Origin: Neospora caninum Liverpool
Lineage: Eukaryota > Apicomplexa > Conoidasida > Eucoccidiorida > Sarcocystidae
Assembly (NCBI RefSeq): GCF_000208865.1
Contig: NC_018396.1
Coordinates: forward strand, 1,426,001-1,490,000
DNA: 64,000 bases
Direction of reading: 5' to 3'
The notes beneath the pieces are model-generated. The model made no database searches and was not told the origin of the DNA. It saw only the letters and a list, made by a program, of their open reading frames with translations. A program made the position numbers and the translations under genes. Shown here one piece after another: positions 11,501 through 23,689 of this stretch; within the stretch, counting starts at the first letter, position 1; each line of letters starts with the position of its first letter.

Positions 11501-14500
11501 AATCCAGCACGGTGCGGGCGTCGCCGTTGCGTCGCTTACAGGAATTCCTTCGACACAGGCAGAAGAAAGCGGGCCAAGAGGACGGCAACGACACAGAGAG
11601 AGGCGGAAGGCCGCAAACAGCAGCGAAGGAAGGATACAGAGAAAACGAGGGGGAAATTGCCATGACTAGCTCAGACTGCGGAAGGATGCATAACGACGGC
11701 CTTGGGTCCCCGCGCCCTTCGGTGTCGCCTCTGATCCGACAGTGTCTCTCCGGTTCCACAGATGGCGCGCATGCGTCAGCCTCGGAAAGGCGAGAAGGAA
11801 CAGAAGAAGACAGCCGTGAGGCGACAGCCGATTCGTTGGACACGCGGTTGCCTGGAGGCAACGGCGAAAGCCACCGTCGAGAAAGCCTTCATATCGCCGC
11901 GCCCCGTTCGGATTGTGAGCAGGACAGTTCGTTGTCGTGTGGTTCATCTGCTAGAGCGGCGCATCGCTCGTTGGCCCCTGCAGCCCCCGCCTCCGGCTCC
12001 GCACCGTCGTCCGACTGCCTCGATGTGCTGTCTGAAGGGGGGACAGAGTGGGGACGAAACAGTGGCGGCGAGCTAGCAGCAGAAGGCAGAGACAGCTTCA
12101 CCCACGCGAGTGAAGCAGCCGTGGAATGTCGGAGACATCTTTCTGAAGATGGAGAGACAGCAATTCACCACGAAGAGGATGCGCGTCCGTGCCGTCCAGG
12201 ATCCGACGATAGTTCGGGTGTTTTCGCAGACGCGGCAGAACGCGGAACCGGCGAGGCCACAGCAGGCCTTCTCTCGGAGCTACCGTCGTACCGCGACGAC
12301 GGGAGCTCGCCCAGCTCGACGTCTCGCCCCCTTTTCAAGCAATCCCCTTGTGGTCCAAATCGTAACCCGACGATCACGCTCCGCACGCTCTTCCCTTCGA
12401 CCTCGAATTCGTCTCCGGCCTTGGCCTCGACTTCGACTTCGTCGTCTCTGTCGAGTTGCCTGGCTGAGCGTCACCGCATGACTCGCGCGCTGAGTGTGCC
12501 GGCGGTTCCGGACGGGTCGGAAATCATTGCGGCAGTCCGAGCTCAGCTCGTGCATCCCGCGGGGACGACGGAGAAGTCTTCGGGTCCGGCGCGGGTCTCG
12601 GCCGCGCGTTCGCGGTCTCGGTCAACCGGGTTGGCGCACTCGCTTCTCCCTCATCGCCTTCGCTATTCGTCAGCAAATGCTTGGAACTCTCCTATGTCTG
12701 CGTTGTCTCCCTCGCGCGCGTCCTTCGCTTCTGCTGTCTGTGCCGTCTCCGGTGTGTCTGCTGTCTCGTCGGCCTTGAGCGCTGCGCGCGCCGGGGGCCG
12801 GCTCACGGCCCGCGCACGCACGCTCACGTCTCTGGACGAGTTGCCATCGCTCCGGACCGTCGTGAGTCACTATCTGGATGGGCGAGCGAGACGCGGAGGC
12901 AACGCTGGAGCAGCGGTGCCGCCGGCGATAGACGAAGAGCGAGGGGAAAACAAAGGGCCAGTGGATGAACACGAGGAGAGGACGCGACGCGCTCAGGGCG
13001 AGAGTACGGAGCACGTGCACGCTTCGTCGTGTGGCGCTTTTGCCTCGCCCCTGGAAGCCACGCCGATGCGCCGATACCGCGAAGGCCAACCCGTGGCGCC
13101 GGCCTCCCGTGGCGCACCCACACCACCCGAGGCGGTGACCTTGCGCTGTGCACAGGAACGTCCATCAGCAACACGGGGAGCGGAGAGCCTCGCGGCGGAC
13201 AGGCACGACGCTGGAGGGATAACTGCAGAAGAAGCGGATGAGTCAGAAGGCAGGGAAACGCCGCATGCTCAGGTGAAGTCGGTGAGCTCCGAGATGCAGC
13301 TGGCGGGGTCGGAGGCGTCGAGTCCCTTGTCAGGGCCTTTCTCTTGGTGCGACCGCGCGAGTCACGACAACGGGTCCAGTGGAAGCGGCGGGCGCAAGTT
13401 GGCGTCTGATCCATCTTCCCCTGTCTCGTCGTTGGGTCATATCGCCCACGACTCTCCGTTTCCTTCCTCCTCGTGGGCGCCGGAAGGGAACGGCGAAGAG
13501 TCTGCCGCCTTTGTGTCTTCGGGCTCGTCGTGCTACTCCTCGGATGACTCGTCGTGCTACTCCTCGGATGACTCGTCGGACGAAGACGACACATTCAGCG
13601 AGTTTTCGTCCTCGACGCTCGACGAGGCGTACTGTCTGCCTACTGCCTTCGCGGAGTTCCGGTGCTTGGTCCTCGTTGCGCCTTTCACCTCAACAGCAGA
13701 CTGTGCGGCACACTACCTCAATTTGCCGTGGGGGATGCACGGTATGGTTGAGGCGTTTATATCTTACATTCAAGACGAGTGCACCCGGTGGGACAACGTG
13801 GCATGCATGCGGAGTTTATGCCGCATTTTTGACGCAAACCCAAAGCTTTTCGCTGGCGTCGGCCTGTACATTTTCCACGGACGGGACGACCGAATCGTCC
13901 CTCTCGCGATGGGACAGGCCCTCGCCGAGACCGCCCTGAACTGCTCCTCGTGTGTCCACTCTCACAGCGCCGTGCAGGCACGAGCGGAGGGCGGCGCGCG
14001 CGACGGGCCGCAGGCCGGCGTGCACGAAGACGGGAGACGAAACAGCCAGGACGAACGGGAAGATGAGAAGAGAAAACCGAACACATGCAGAGGCGAGCAG
14101 GTGGATCACGTCCTCTCAGATCCCAGTGGGGCGAACACCCCACGTGGAACGAGGCCCCGCGAGCGACCGTCGTCTGCGTCGTCCTATTCGTCGACGTCGA
14201 GCACAGACGTCTCGTCTGTCTCGATGTTTGCAGCCGGGCACAGACCGCCAACTCCCGTGTCCTCCCTCTTGGGCCCAGGGGACACCAGCCGCCGACGCCG
14301 CGACGTGCACGTGATTGAGACGGAGAAGGATCTCCTAGACGTACTGAATTTAAGCGACCAGCGCCGAAAGGCGGCGACGATCGGCGACGGCCAGACGGGA
14401 GCGGCGACGCGCGAGACAGAGGATCGAAGGGGACGCCGACCGTGGCGACCGTCGCGTGGAGAGTATGGTGAACACCGGGGTGAGACAGCTTCTGAACACG

Positions 14501-16061
14501 AGGAAGCGGCAGCTCGTGGGGGCTCGCTTGCCTCCGCTGGTGTTTCTCCCCAGTGGAGTGAGGAAGTGATGGGAAGCTGCGGCGACGGGGTCGGAAGCAG
14601 TGATTCGAAGAGCGAGAATGTCCAAGAGGAAGAAGGGAAAAGAAGACCCGTGCTTCGCCTTCCGTCCATTCCGTATTCTGAATCGCCGACTGGGAGCTCC
14701 AGTTCCCGCGACGGCGATAAAGGCGCCCACAAGGGGGGCTGTCCGTCTCCGTTTCAGGAATCCCGCGGCCCGCAGTCGGGTCGCTCAGCCGCTTCTTCGC
14801 GCCACTTCACTCCCGCGGGTGTGACGGACACCTCGTCGCCAGCCGTCGGCCGAGAAGGAGAAGGCCGAGATGACGCGGGCGAAAGAGACGAGGATGGTGC
14901 CAGACAGAGGAGCCGAGAGGAGGACGCCGACGACGCTGTGCCGCAGGAGTTCTCTCCAACCCACGCCAGAACCCACCTGGTGGCTGTCACTTCCCTGTCG
15001 CCCACGTTTTATGGGACGCGAAGACCCATGGACGCGGCGAGTTCAAGACAAACGAAGGATGCACAGGAGCCAAGCCCGACACGGCCGCCGGCCGGCGCGC
15101 CGCTTCACCGAAGCCCAGTGGATGTTCTCAGCGAGGACGCTATTCCAGCTCGACCGGGCGGGGAGGCCAGAGCGATGCAGGACCGCAGTGAAGCTAGACG
15201 ACGGGCGTCGAAGATAGACAGAGACAGGAAACGGGACGAAAAGAAAGGAAACTATACGCGAAACTCACAGAGAGCCTCGTCTTCGTGGCTACACCCAGAA
15301 GGACCAGGACGGCGGAGCTGCGTCGGAGTTGGCGACAGCGGAAGACGGGAATCAGCACAAACCTTTTGCCCACTTTGTGCTTTGGGACCCCACGCAGAGG
15401 TGAGTTTGTCGGCCACAAAGAGTAATGCGTCGTGCGCCCTCCCCATCGTTTGCTGTGAATGGGTGGGGAGGGACGGCTCGGCCATCTTGGTAATTGGCCT
15501 GTGTCTCGCTTTTCTGCTCCTTTCCACATCGGGGTTTCTTGCGCGTATATGTCCAGTCTCTTACCTGTCTACAGGGGGGGTACGCATATGGTTTCATTTT
15601 CATCTTTTTTATTATGGCCACCTACTGGGGCAAGCGTGTACCCCCGCATCCCTGGGCAATAACCCTGGAAAGCCGGCGTGTCCCGATTCCGACACCGTTT
15701 GCCGAGTCACGTATCGCGAACTACTCGCACAGAGAGAGAGAGATGCACAGCGTTGTGGTCGGGCTATTTTGGTGTGGCCTATACGCCTGTCTCTGTGTGC
15801 ACACGCATGTGAGGTTTTTGCAGTTAAACCACAAGTCGGTATCAGAGTGCTTTTGTCTGGTCGGTCTTGTTGGTTTGTATACGTGATGCATTGCCGCGCG
15901 CCTGACTCTGCTCGCCTGTTCGTCGCTGGCTTTGTGGTTTTCCTCCTCAGCTTATCGACGTCGGGAATGCAGATCACCGGACGATTTGCTCGTCGCCGGC
16001 CCACCAGAAGAAAATTTTCGCCGCGCTGTACGACGATGACGTCGTCCATGTGATCTGCTAG
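5545..16061 (+). CDS. Giant alpha/beta-hydrolase-fold protein, 3,321 residues, two exons
   Basis: Exon 1 is 5545-15399 and exon 2 is 15951-16061 (donor AG|GTGAGT, acceptor CTCAG, phase 0, stop TAG). The start ATG follows an in-frame TAG at 5524. Recognisable islands sit in Ser/Ala/Arg/Glu-rich filler: a conserved block about 770-830; a hydrophobic block about 887-920; a strand plus CCGG oxyanion-like turn about 1154-1180; IDYPGYGGSTGSP about 1644-1660; the nucleophile elbow GYSLG with Ser1694; a strand and VAPFTS about 2705-2720; HGRDDRIVP with Asp2781/2782. Exon 2 supplies GNADHRT with His3294, where the triad histidine is expected. The order matches ABHD/serine-hydrolase folds, so an esterase, thioesterase or peptidase activity is inferred; the substrate is unknown. 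There is no clear signal peptide. Poly-Ala runs and acidic repeats are present. The frame stays open over about 9.9 kb. Confidence 0.75.
9120..9246 (+). repeat. GCN-rich tract encoding poly-alanine stretches in the giant hydrolase
   Basis: Codons GCC/GCT/GCA/GCG repeat and encode alanine runs of up to about nine residues, flanking a short non-Ala segment. This is part of the insert between the oxyanion-like block and the nucleophile block. Confidence 0.8.
13526..13573 (+). repeat. 24-bp coding tandem repeat, two copies
   Basis: Two adjacent identical 24-base units encode the octapeptide SSCYSSDD twice in the acidic segment before the Asp-bearing block of the giant hydrolase. Perfect identity at DNA level suggests a recent duplication. 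Confidence 0.85.
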
Positions 16062-18201
16062 CTGAAACCGGAGGAATGGCCGGAAGGGAAACGAGGGCTC
16101 CAGTCTTCCAGCAGAAAGGTGCCGTGCCGCAGTCCCCCTCGGCCACGTTTTCATTCGGCGAACTTAGGCGAAGGCGTGTCTCCTGTCTTCCCTCGTAGTA
16201 AACGGGTTTCAATGATTATGCCTTCCGTGGCTGACAAAAACTCCATGACTGTAGAAAACATCAGATTGTTTACCTACCAGATTGTTTACCAAAACCTTGT
16301 GGCTTTTTGCAGTTCATTGTACGGAACAGGTAACAGACTGCGAGACGGCCGGGTCGTTGTAGTGTGTGTCTTCCAACGTGCCGCACAGACTGGCCACACT
16401 CGCCGTTACTCGGACGAGCGAAGTCCGTAACAGGACGTAGCGTCATCGTTGCCTGCGGCGACCGCTCACTAGCTTTTCCAGGCACTGGCGCGTTACACAC
16501 AAATGTGCGTCGATCAATATTCACCGATCTAAAACGCACAAGGGGCCGTTTCGCTCCATACCAGGCGTAGCCCGCCACCGCGTGTGACCGAGGGTACATG
16601 CAGCCGCGGTTTTCCCGACGGGCATTGCCGCTGGCTTAGACCGATGTGGAATTTCCGGAATGTAGGATATACTGAAAACCAACATTTTCAACTGTCGTAA
16701 GCCATCCAGTGAGGTGCGTGCTCAGTCCGCGTGGCGCTGCGCAGGTTGGCAGCAGACTCGCAGCAAAGACGAATTATGGCTAGTGTTGTGTGGGCCGTAC
16801 CCGCCCCGACATCCGCAGAGGACCGTGAGGACGCGTACACACTCCGAGAGGTCGCGCGTGCAGCAGCTGAAACGGTTAAAGGAAGTCAGCTGTCGAGCGT
16901 GACGCCTGTGTAGGCGAGGGATTTACTCGTAGATTCGGCCACAGCCGACCACGCCCCGGAGATGATTCCGCCGCTTGCTTGTAGTCAGTTCCTGTTTGGT
17001 GTTTGTGGTTGCCGAGAGGGGAAAAAGGAACCGAGACGGGGTACGCCTTCTACCAGGGTACCATTCGTATGTGAGAGAGACACACACAGAAAACAAACTA
17101 TGCGGTGTGTAGTGAAACCGTGGGAGCGTTATCGGGCGGACTGGTTCTTTCCTACCGTGCTCCGAAGCGGTGTCGTATAATTGAGAGTCTGATCGCGGCA
17201 CGGTTCGGAGGGTTACGGCCAATCGAGCCAGCCTCAGAGCGGAGCTCGCGGAGCGTTACCGGGTAGTCGGTAGCGGACAGTTTTTAAAACGGAAAGTGTT
17301 TTTGACAGTGCTTCACTGGTGTGCTGGGAGACTCGGTATTCTGCACACTGCTCCGTAAGTTTCCTTTTCCGTGGGGTGATCTTTAAAACCCGGGATTGGC
17401 ACTGTGTCGCGGCGTGGTAGACGTCGTCTTGTCCACCTTATCGTCCACCCACGGCAGCGGCTCTTCCTCGCCTAGCCGCTGCATTGCAACAGAAAGCGAC
17501 AAGTAAAAACGTAGATAAAACACCGCACTTGCACGGCATTGTGTGAAGGACCCCAAAAGGCACCGACGTGGATACGCGCAAAGAAGCGACTACTCAACCA
17601 TACAGTGTAGCACATCGCAGCCACGAGATGTGGGAACGGAACGGTAGGAGGAAATGGAAGATATGTACGAGCGGATTCTCCCTGCGTCTGTCGCGTTTCC
17701 CAAGGCGCTCGACAGCCGACGGCCCGACTCGAAAGCGTAGCCGCAACCGTGTGGGCAACGGGCCTTTCTGTAGGCCGCACCTTGCCATCGCCTGGGTGTA
17801 AAAAACGTCACCCACCCATTTCTTCAAACTGCACACGGAATGGTACAGGAACCCGTAGTCGCCCAAGATGCACAGAAGGAGAAACGCACAGAGGGCGTCT
17901 GCGGTGGTGCACCGTCAAAGGCTCTGGACCGCGTCAGACGAAAACGGCGAAGGAGCGAAACGGAAGAACGCAACTCACATGAGGGATACACACGACGAGA
18001 GCGGCATACGCCGCGCGCCTTCTCCTCTATGGCTTCTGTCTGGAGGCCGCCGCAGACTTACCTCCCACCCAGGAACGCTGGGAGGGGCTGACCAGACGTC
18101 AGGCATGGCTGCTGACGTGTGTCCTTTCTTGACCTTCCTTCTTCACAAAACGAATGTGCATGCAGACAGTCCCCCGTACTGCGGGCCGGCGCCTCTCTTA
18201 C
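16062..18201. other. Convergent 3' spacer; probably contains unresolved last exons of the minus-strand SNAP43-like gene
   Basis: Positions 16062 to about 17600 show nothing gene-like. On the minus strand a strong donor (GAG|GTAAGT) ends at 18062 and a good pyrimidine tract plus CAG acceptor lies near 17810, followed by an open stretch to about 17590. These are plausible terminal exons of the gene at 18202-21398, but several frames are open and I could not choose among them. A short direct repeat (CCAGATTGTTTACC) lies near 16263-16290. Confidence 0.4.
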
Positions 18202-21200
18202 CTGAAGCGCAGCGACAGCCGGATACAAACGTGCTTGGAGAGCCCCAGCCAGGCGCTCTCGTCTCTCATCTCGTCCGCCCCTGCCTCTCGCCTGGAGCCG
18301 GGAGGCGGGAGGGGAGAGCGGCGACGAGGCGTGCTGGTCACGAGGGAGAAGCGGCGAGAAAGGCAGCTCCCCGAGGACACGCAGGTAAGGAAAGGCAGCC
18401 GACTCGACATCGGCCCTAAGGTTCGCCTGCGGGAAAGGCACAACGAATGCGTGCAGCCGCCCTTTTCAGTAGCTTTCCGGCACACGCACGCGGCTGGATT
18501 CTCCAGTTTCTGGCGCCTGGACAGGCGCGTTACCTGTGTCATCTGCGCGCTCTACCTAGCCTCAAAAAAAGTGACCGCGACCGTCCAGCAGAAATACCGT
18601 GAAAATAACACTTCAGGCGTCCACCCGGAGAAAAAGAGCGCAATGAGGAATCCCGCGGACTCACTGCGTGTGGCCGCTCGATAGACACTGGCTGGCGTCT
18701 GCAGGAAACAGAGAAACGCCCACGACAAACCGAAAACCGCTGGTTGCCTGCCATGTGGCGACGTGTGCCACGGCGCTGACATATGGGCCGTCGCCAAGTC
18801 CTCATTTCGGCTCCAAGTCCACCGCGTTTTCTATTTCCCTACAGAGTGCCGTCGCTGGTGGCTCGGACGACAGTCCTCTAATCCGTGGTAACACACTCGA
18901 TTGAACACCCCGAGTCATCTGTAGAGAAATGGATATTCTCTGCCCCATACGGTCTCGTCGAGACGGTGGTCACACGTATGGATTCCACGTTCGCGTGTAT
19001 GCACGCCATGAAATTTCACACCTATTGCGCTGCAAAAACCTGGATCGAAAACGCGCGAAATGGTGCGTCGTCCGCCTGTTGGTTTCTTACTGCAGCGACG
19101 CAAATAAAAGCGCCTTGTTGACGCCCAACGGAGCTCCTCTCTTGTCGCAGGCTTCCTCGGGCTCGGGAAACACGGAGACGCGAATCTTCCCCGTGGTCCA
19201 GAGAAACTTCAACGTGCGGGCGCCGTCCAGAAGTTCGCCTCGCTTCAAACAGGTTTGAGCGACCTCGACTAGCAACTCAACATTTTCTGGGGAAACGCAG
19301 CAGAGGCACGGAGAGGGCAGGAACGCAAGGGAAAACAGTCGCGGACGAGTGCACTGTGAAGAAGGCAGACCCCGGGACGGAGACCAAAACGATCAGGAAA
19401 GGAATCCGACTTCAAGGCGCATCTACCAAAGCCCAGAAACATGAGACGCGACGGTGGAAGGTGTGAACGCGACTACTCGAACAGCCGGGGCATGGAAAAG
19501 GGGGCGGTGCGAAGGTTTAGTCAAGCACTCGCTGTTTGTGGAACGGAATAAGGACACAGCCCAGTCACCGTCGACGCGCGCGTTCGGGGGTTTCGTGTGC
19601 TTTGTATACGCGACGAGATAAACTGGGAACCCGTTGTGGGTAGCGGTCACTTGTCCACGGATTAGCGAGGAACCCGCCGACACGAACGTCACGAAGATTT
19701 GCTTTTCGTTGCTTTTGAAACCTGTAGCTACCAGGGCAGCTCTTCCCTTGCTCAGCCGAAGCACACGCCTTCTGGCTGTACATACACTAGGCTAGCTTGT
19801 AACTCCGTTTTTCACGCTTACCTGCGGACAGCGTGGCCACGGCGGGGAGGACGAGTTTGTCTTTCCGTTTGTGCGTGCCTCGCTCGGCGCGTCTACCTCC
19901 GGTCTCATCGTCAGCGTCACACCCGGATAGCCATATGCGCCGGTGCGGTTCCGAGTCCGCTCTCTCAAGTTCATCGTCCCGATCGCGGCTGTCATGCCAG
20001 TTTGCCTTAGACGTGAGTGGTTCCGGGATTCCCGCCGTTGCGTCCGACGGGGTGGCCGGGCGGTTCCCAGGCGTTGAGCGAGGCGAGGACGGAGACAAGG
20101 ACGAAGGGGAAGAGGCGACGCGAGCGCGATCTGGGAGAGGCTGTCGCGAGAAAGGAGCGGTGTACAGGAGCCAGAGGAGCAGAAAGAGGCAACCGACCCG
20201 GTAGGGGAAGACAAATTCTTCACTGAGCGTTCCTCGGTCAGGCGAGTCGTGAGTCGAGGGGAGCGCAGGATGCGTCGAGGTAAACGAAAGGCCCAAACTG
20301 TCGCCGCTGTCTTTGAACAGCGAAGACGGCGGCCGACGCCGGGACGCCGGAGGTGGAGCGAAAGCAGATGCAGAAGGCGGAGACGAGAGCAGAGCTGGCG
20401 GCAGGCGGAAGAGGTCCGAAGCACAAGAGTCAAACACAGAGATCCCAGTCACTGCGTTTGCAAACACGGGTCGCGGGTTGCCCGTAGAGTCGTTCGGGCG
20501 GTGAACACGAAAGACAGGAAGGAGCACTCTCAGTCTAAACGCGTGGGGCACCGCCTTCGAGATGTCGTCGCATCTCAGCTGCGGTCACAACTTTTGACCG
20601 ATGTTCTCTCCAAATGGAGACTTCCTCAACGTTTGCGGTCTGCGGAGGGCGCGTCCCGACCCCGCGCTCCAAGGCCGCCATAGGGCGCCGCACAACAAAT
20701 TCGGAACCCCCAGCAGCCATGCACTATCTAAATATGCACATGTGAAGAACTGTATCTGTCTACCTACAAAGGGCTACCTCTCCACAAAAGAACTCCTTGC
20801 GCAGCTCTTCTTTTAGGCAGCAGGGGCGCGATGTCGCACAACGGGGACTCGACAGTTTGCGTTTCAGCTGTTTCCTTTTGTTAAAACAGTCTCGCTAGGC
20901 TCCGCCGCTCCGCGTCCCGGACGCCGCGCGCTCACCTTGCCACACAACCAGCAGGAGTTGCCATACTTCCTCCTGGCTCTCGAGAGCAGCAACTTGGTGG
21001 ATGCACGAGAACCGTCTTTTGTAAAAGAGATAGGAGAACACCTCCAAGGCGCCCTCCTGCATGAGCGTGTGCGCTTCTGGGGCTTGGCCGCTCCTCTCCA
21101 GTCGTGTCTGTTCCCTATCCTGGTCCTCTGCTTCAGCATGCAGAGAAAACGGAGATGAGGGAAAAGAGCCGACAGGCCTTCTGGCCTGCCGCCCGTTTCT

Positions 21201-21398
21201 TTGCGTTTCCCCCGGAGTCTCCGGAGAGACAGGAGACCCAGAAGCCTCACGCTCTGGTCCTCTGTCCCCGTCGTCAGACGGCTGCAGCGTCGCCCTCAGT
21301 GCGCAGGCCTTTTCTCGCTCCTGCGCTCCGCGTGCGTCTCTTTCTCGGACAACTGCATCGACGAACGCGAGGAGGAGACCGTGCATGTCCCTTTCCAT
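18202..21398 (-). CDS. SNAPC1/SNAP43-like subunit of the snRNA-activating complex (3' end unresolved)
   Basis: Four minus-strand exons join in phase: 21398-20936, 20451-19822, 19286-19091 and 18291-18202 (intron phases 1, 1, 2; the last exon ends in phase 2). They give at least 459 residues. The start ATG at 21398 opens MERDMHGLLLAFVDAVV. The SNAP43 pattern appears in order: an acidic N-terminal helix; VFSYLFYKRRF and a Trp-rich helix at about 108-154; EEFVFPYRVG followed by a Leu-rich helix at 232-255, equivalent to the 'F-x-RVGALYLLY' core of SNAPC1; and a helical block LLVEVAQTCLKRGELLDGAR then FLWTTGKIRVSVF at 366-404. Long Ser/Pro/Arg inserts separate them. The Leu-rich helix could be mistaken for a membrane span. 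SNAPc binds proximal sequence elements and drives snRNA and some Pol III transcription in the nucleus. The family call is from pattern memory; the exon chain is better supported than the name. Confidence 0.5.
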
Positions 21399-23689
21399 CA
21401 GCCGGCCCCGTCCAGGAAGAAGAGTAGGGCGATACCTGCCTCCCCACAAATCTCCAAAGCGCCGCACGGCGCGCCCTGGATGGGTACCGCGCCCGGAAGG
21501 CAGCATGGACAGCAGAGGCGGAAGCGCGGAAAGGAAAGAGATGCAAAAAGACGACCGAGACGTGTCGACGGGACGTCGCCGGCAGCGAAGACTGCGCAGC
21601 GGCGAAGTCGCAGTGGAGTTACACACCGCGAACGGGAAGTACGAAAAGCGAAAGTGCAGGAAACAGCGAGAAGGAAGGGAAGCTAGCAGATGCAGCAGAC
21701 ATAACAATTTGGGACACGGGATCACCGATGCGGCGGGTGTCTGTCCACCGAGACAAGGAAAGCAAATGAAGTTTCTGTGTCTTCTGCACCGCCCTCAGTT
21801 TCCATTTCTGCTGTTTCACACGCGCTGTCGAACAGGGAAGGCAGCCCAATTATTTTCAGGGTTCCTTCTAGTCCCCATGAAGGAAAAAAACGGGAAATGC
21901 TGGTGTGCTAGAGGTCGCCAGCTGACACAGCGGAACACCGCGCCTGATCCACAGCCAAGAAAAGACAATGGAGCGGCACCAGACCATGGAGGGAAACCGA
22001 CGATCGTTTCAGAAAACGACGTGAGCATCTAAATGGCAGAAAAGGAGGCGTTTCTTGACAAACAAAATAGCGGATAAACTGTGTGTGTCCGAATTCGGGG
22101 ACATACATCTGCTCGTCGCGTGCTTTCAGCCGGATGTCCTGGTGTCGATGCTTCTATGACGGTAGAAGCAACACTCACCGGGCACGGTTTCTTTTAACAG
22201 GACACTTGTCCTGTATTTTATGCGCTACGCACTCGTCACACAAATTTACGCTTAGGATGACCAACGGGCCAAGCGTGACAAACATGCTTTCCCGAGGAAG
22301 AAGTCGCGAAAGAGTCGTTTCGCGGACGCGAGAATCGCGAAACCTGCGCGTCGCTGCCTGACATCCAGATGTAAAACGAGGGCGATGCACACTTGCAGTA
22401 GCAGCAGCTTCGGCATGAGTGTAGGCGTGAGGATCTTCGCTCTTCCCCTTTCTGTTCAAAATGATTCCGCAAATCTGTAGCCACCGTTCGCTGCTTCTCT
22501 TCTTCTCCTCCTCGCGAGCGCCTTCATCCGACTCAAATAGTGGTACGCTCTAAAGAGTCAAAAAGACATCACGACAGTGACCGATTCATCACCGGTGGGC
22601 GAGGCGCATCCCAGTACGGGAAGATATGGAAAAAGAGAGATCTGCCGCGAGGAAACGATGCTCCTGAACAGGCGCTGGAAGAAGGATTGTGCAGGCTGTT
22701 TCGGGTTCGCTGCTGTTTCTGGAGCCAGGGGGGGGATTCAGTGTGCGGCAATGCGTGTTACATGGTGTGCTCGTTTTGCCGCAAAAGAATCAGGGAAACC
22801 AGCCTGGCAGCGCGTCATGGTTTGGAAAAAGACATGAAAGCTCTCGATCCGGAATGGGGTGCGGGGCCGTGCCTCAGCAGAAGATCACTACCGGTACAAA
22901 TGTACAGGGTGTGTGTTGCGGGAAAACGACAACCGGAAATAATGTGCATACAAAAACAGGTTGCTGCGTTCGTGATGCTTAGTGAACTCGAAAGGCACCA
23001 GCAACCTGCGTCCTTCCTTACAAGGAAAGACTCGTGTGGGTGGCGTGTCGGCGCCGTGTGCAAATTTTTGGACGTTTCACCGTTGACGACACAACTACCG
23101 CCGGTGGAGGCGCACCTTCACCAGTTCACGTCCACCGAGGCAAAAGCCACGGACTTTCTCCACGGTACCTACTGCAAAGTTGATACACCACACCTGGTTT
23201 CCAAGGAGTTGGTTCACAAGTCGATAAAACAGCAAAACAGGGTGCATTTCCCGCAAAGCGAAGACACAGACAGCTGCCATAGCCCTCGAACGTCGTGAAA
23301 AAGCTCGCACATGGCGGGGGGGTAAACCGCGGCAGGAGACATGCCGTCGAGTTCCTTGCATGGAGCCGAAACTTCCACAGGAATATTCGGACTCTCTAGC
23401 ATTGAATAAGAGGCTAAAAACAGAAACGAAGACGATTTTCCCAAAAAAAAGTACCCCTTTTCGTTGTTAGCTGTGCCTCGCGGTCTGTCGTAGCAGACGT
23501 AAAGCCTGTACCTAAAACACCATTCTGCTACTCCAGAGTCGCGCAACGTGAGGCGCGTGTCCGACGTACAAGCGGCTGAGCGTTTCCAACATATCCTGAA
23601 GAAACGGCGCATCGCTGCTTCACAGGCAAGTTCTCCAGAGGGTCGGACGCGCTCTACATTCCCGAATGATTTCTGGGAGCTCCGCCCGG
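21399..23689. other. Spacer between two minus-strand genes
   Basis: This is the 5' flank of the SNAP43-like gene and the 3' UTR of the 23690-25240 gene. A 252-codon plus-strand frame at 22540-23298 opens without an ATG and has unremarkable composition, so I do not call it. Nothing else was recognised. Confidence 0.5.

Noticed and set aside
7136..13594. Several long antisense frames (more than 160 codons) opposite the giant hydrolase
   Set aside because: They mirror GC-rich coding sequence, are Arg/Pro/Ser-biased, and lack splice signals or motifs.
15400..16053. In-frame continuation of the giant hydrolase to a stop at 16053
   Set aside because: It crosses a clear GTGAGT donor and CTCAG acceptor, its composition turns intron-like, and the spliced frame restores an expected histidine block.
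19423..19764. 113-codon minus-strand frame between SNAP43-like exons
   Set aside because: It lies inside the 19821-19287 intron, and the flanking exons join in phase without it.
22540..23298. 252-codon plus-strand open frame
   Set aside because: It opens with GTG, its first ATG is far inside, it has no splice signals and no recognisable motif, and it lies in a 5'/3' flank.
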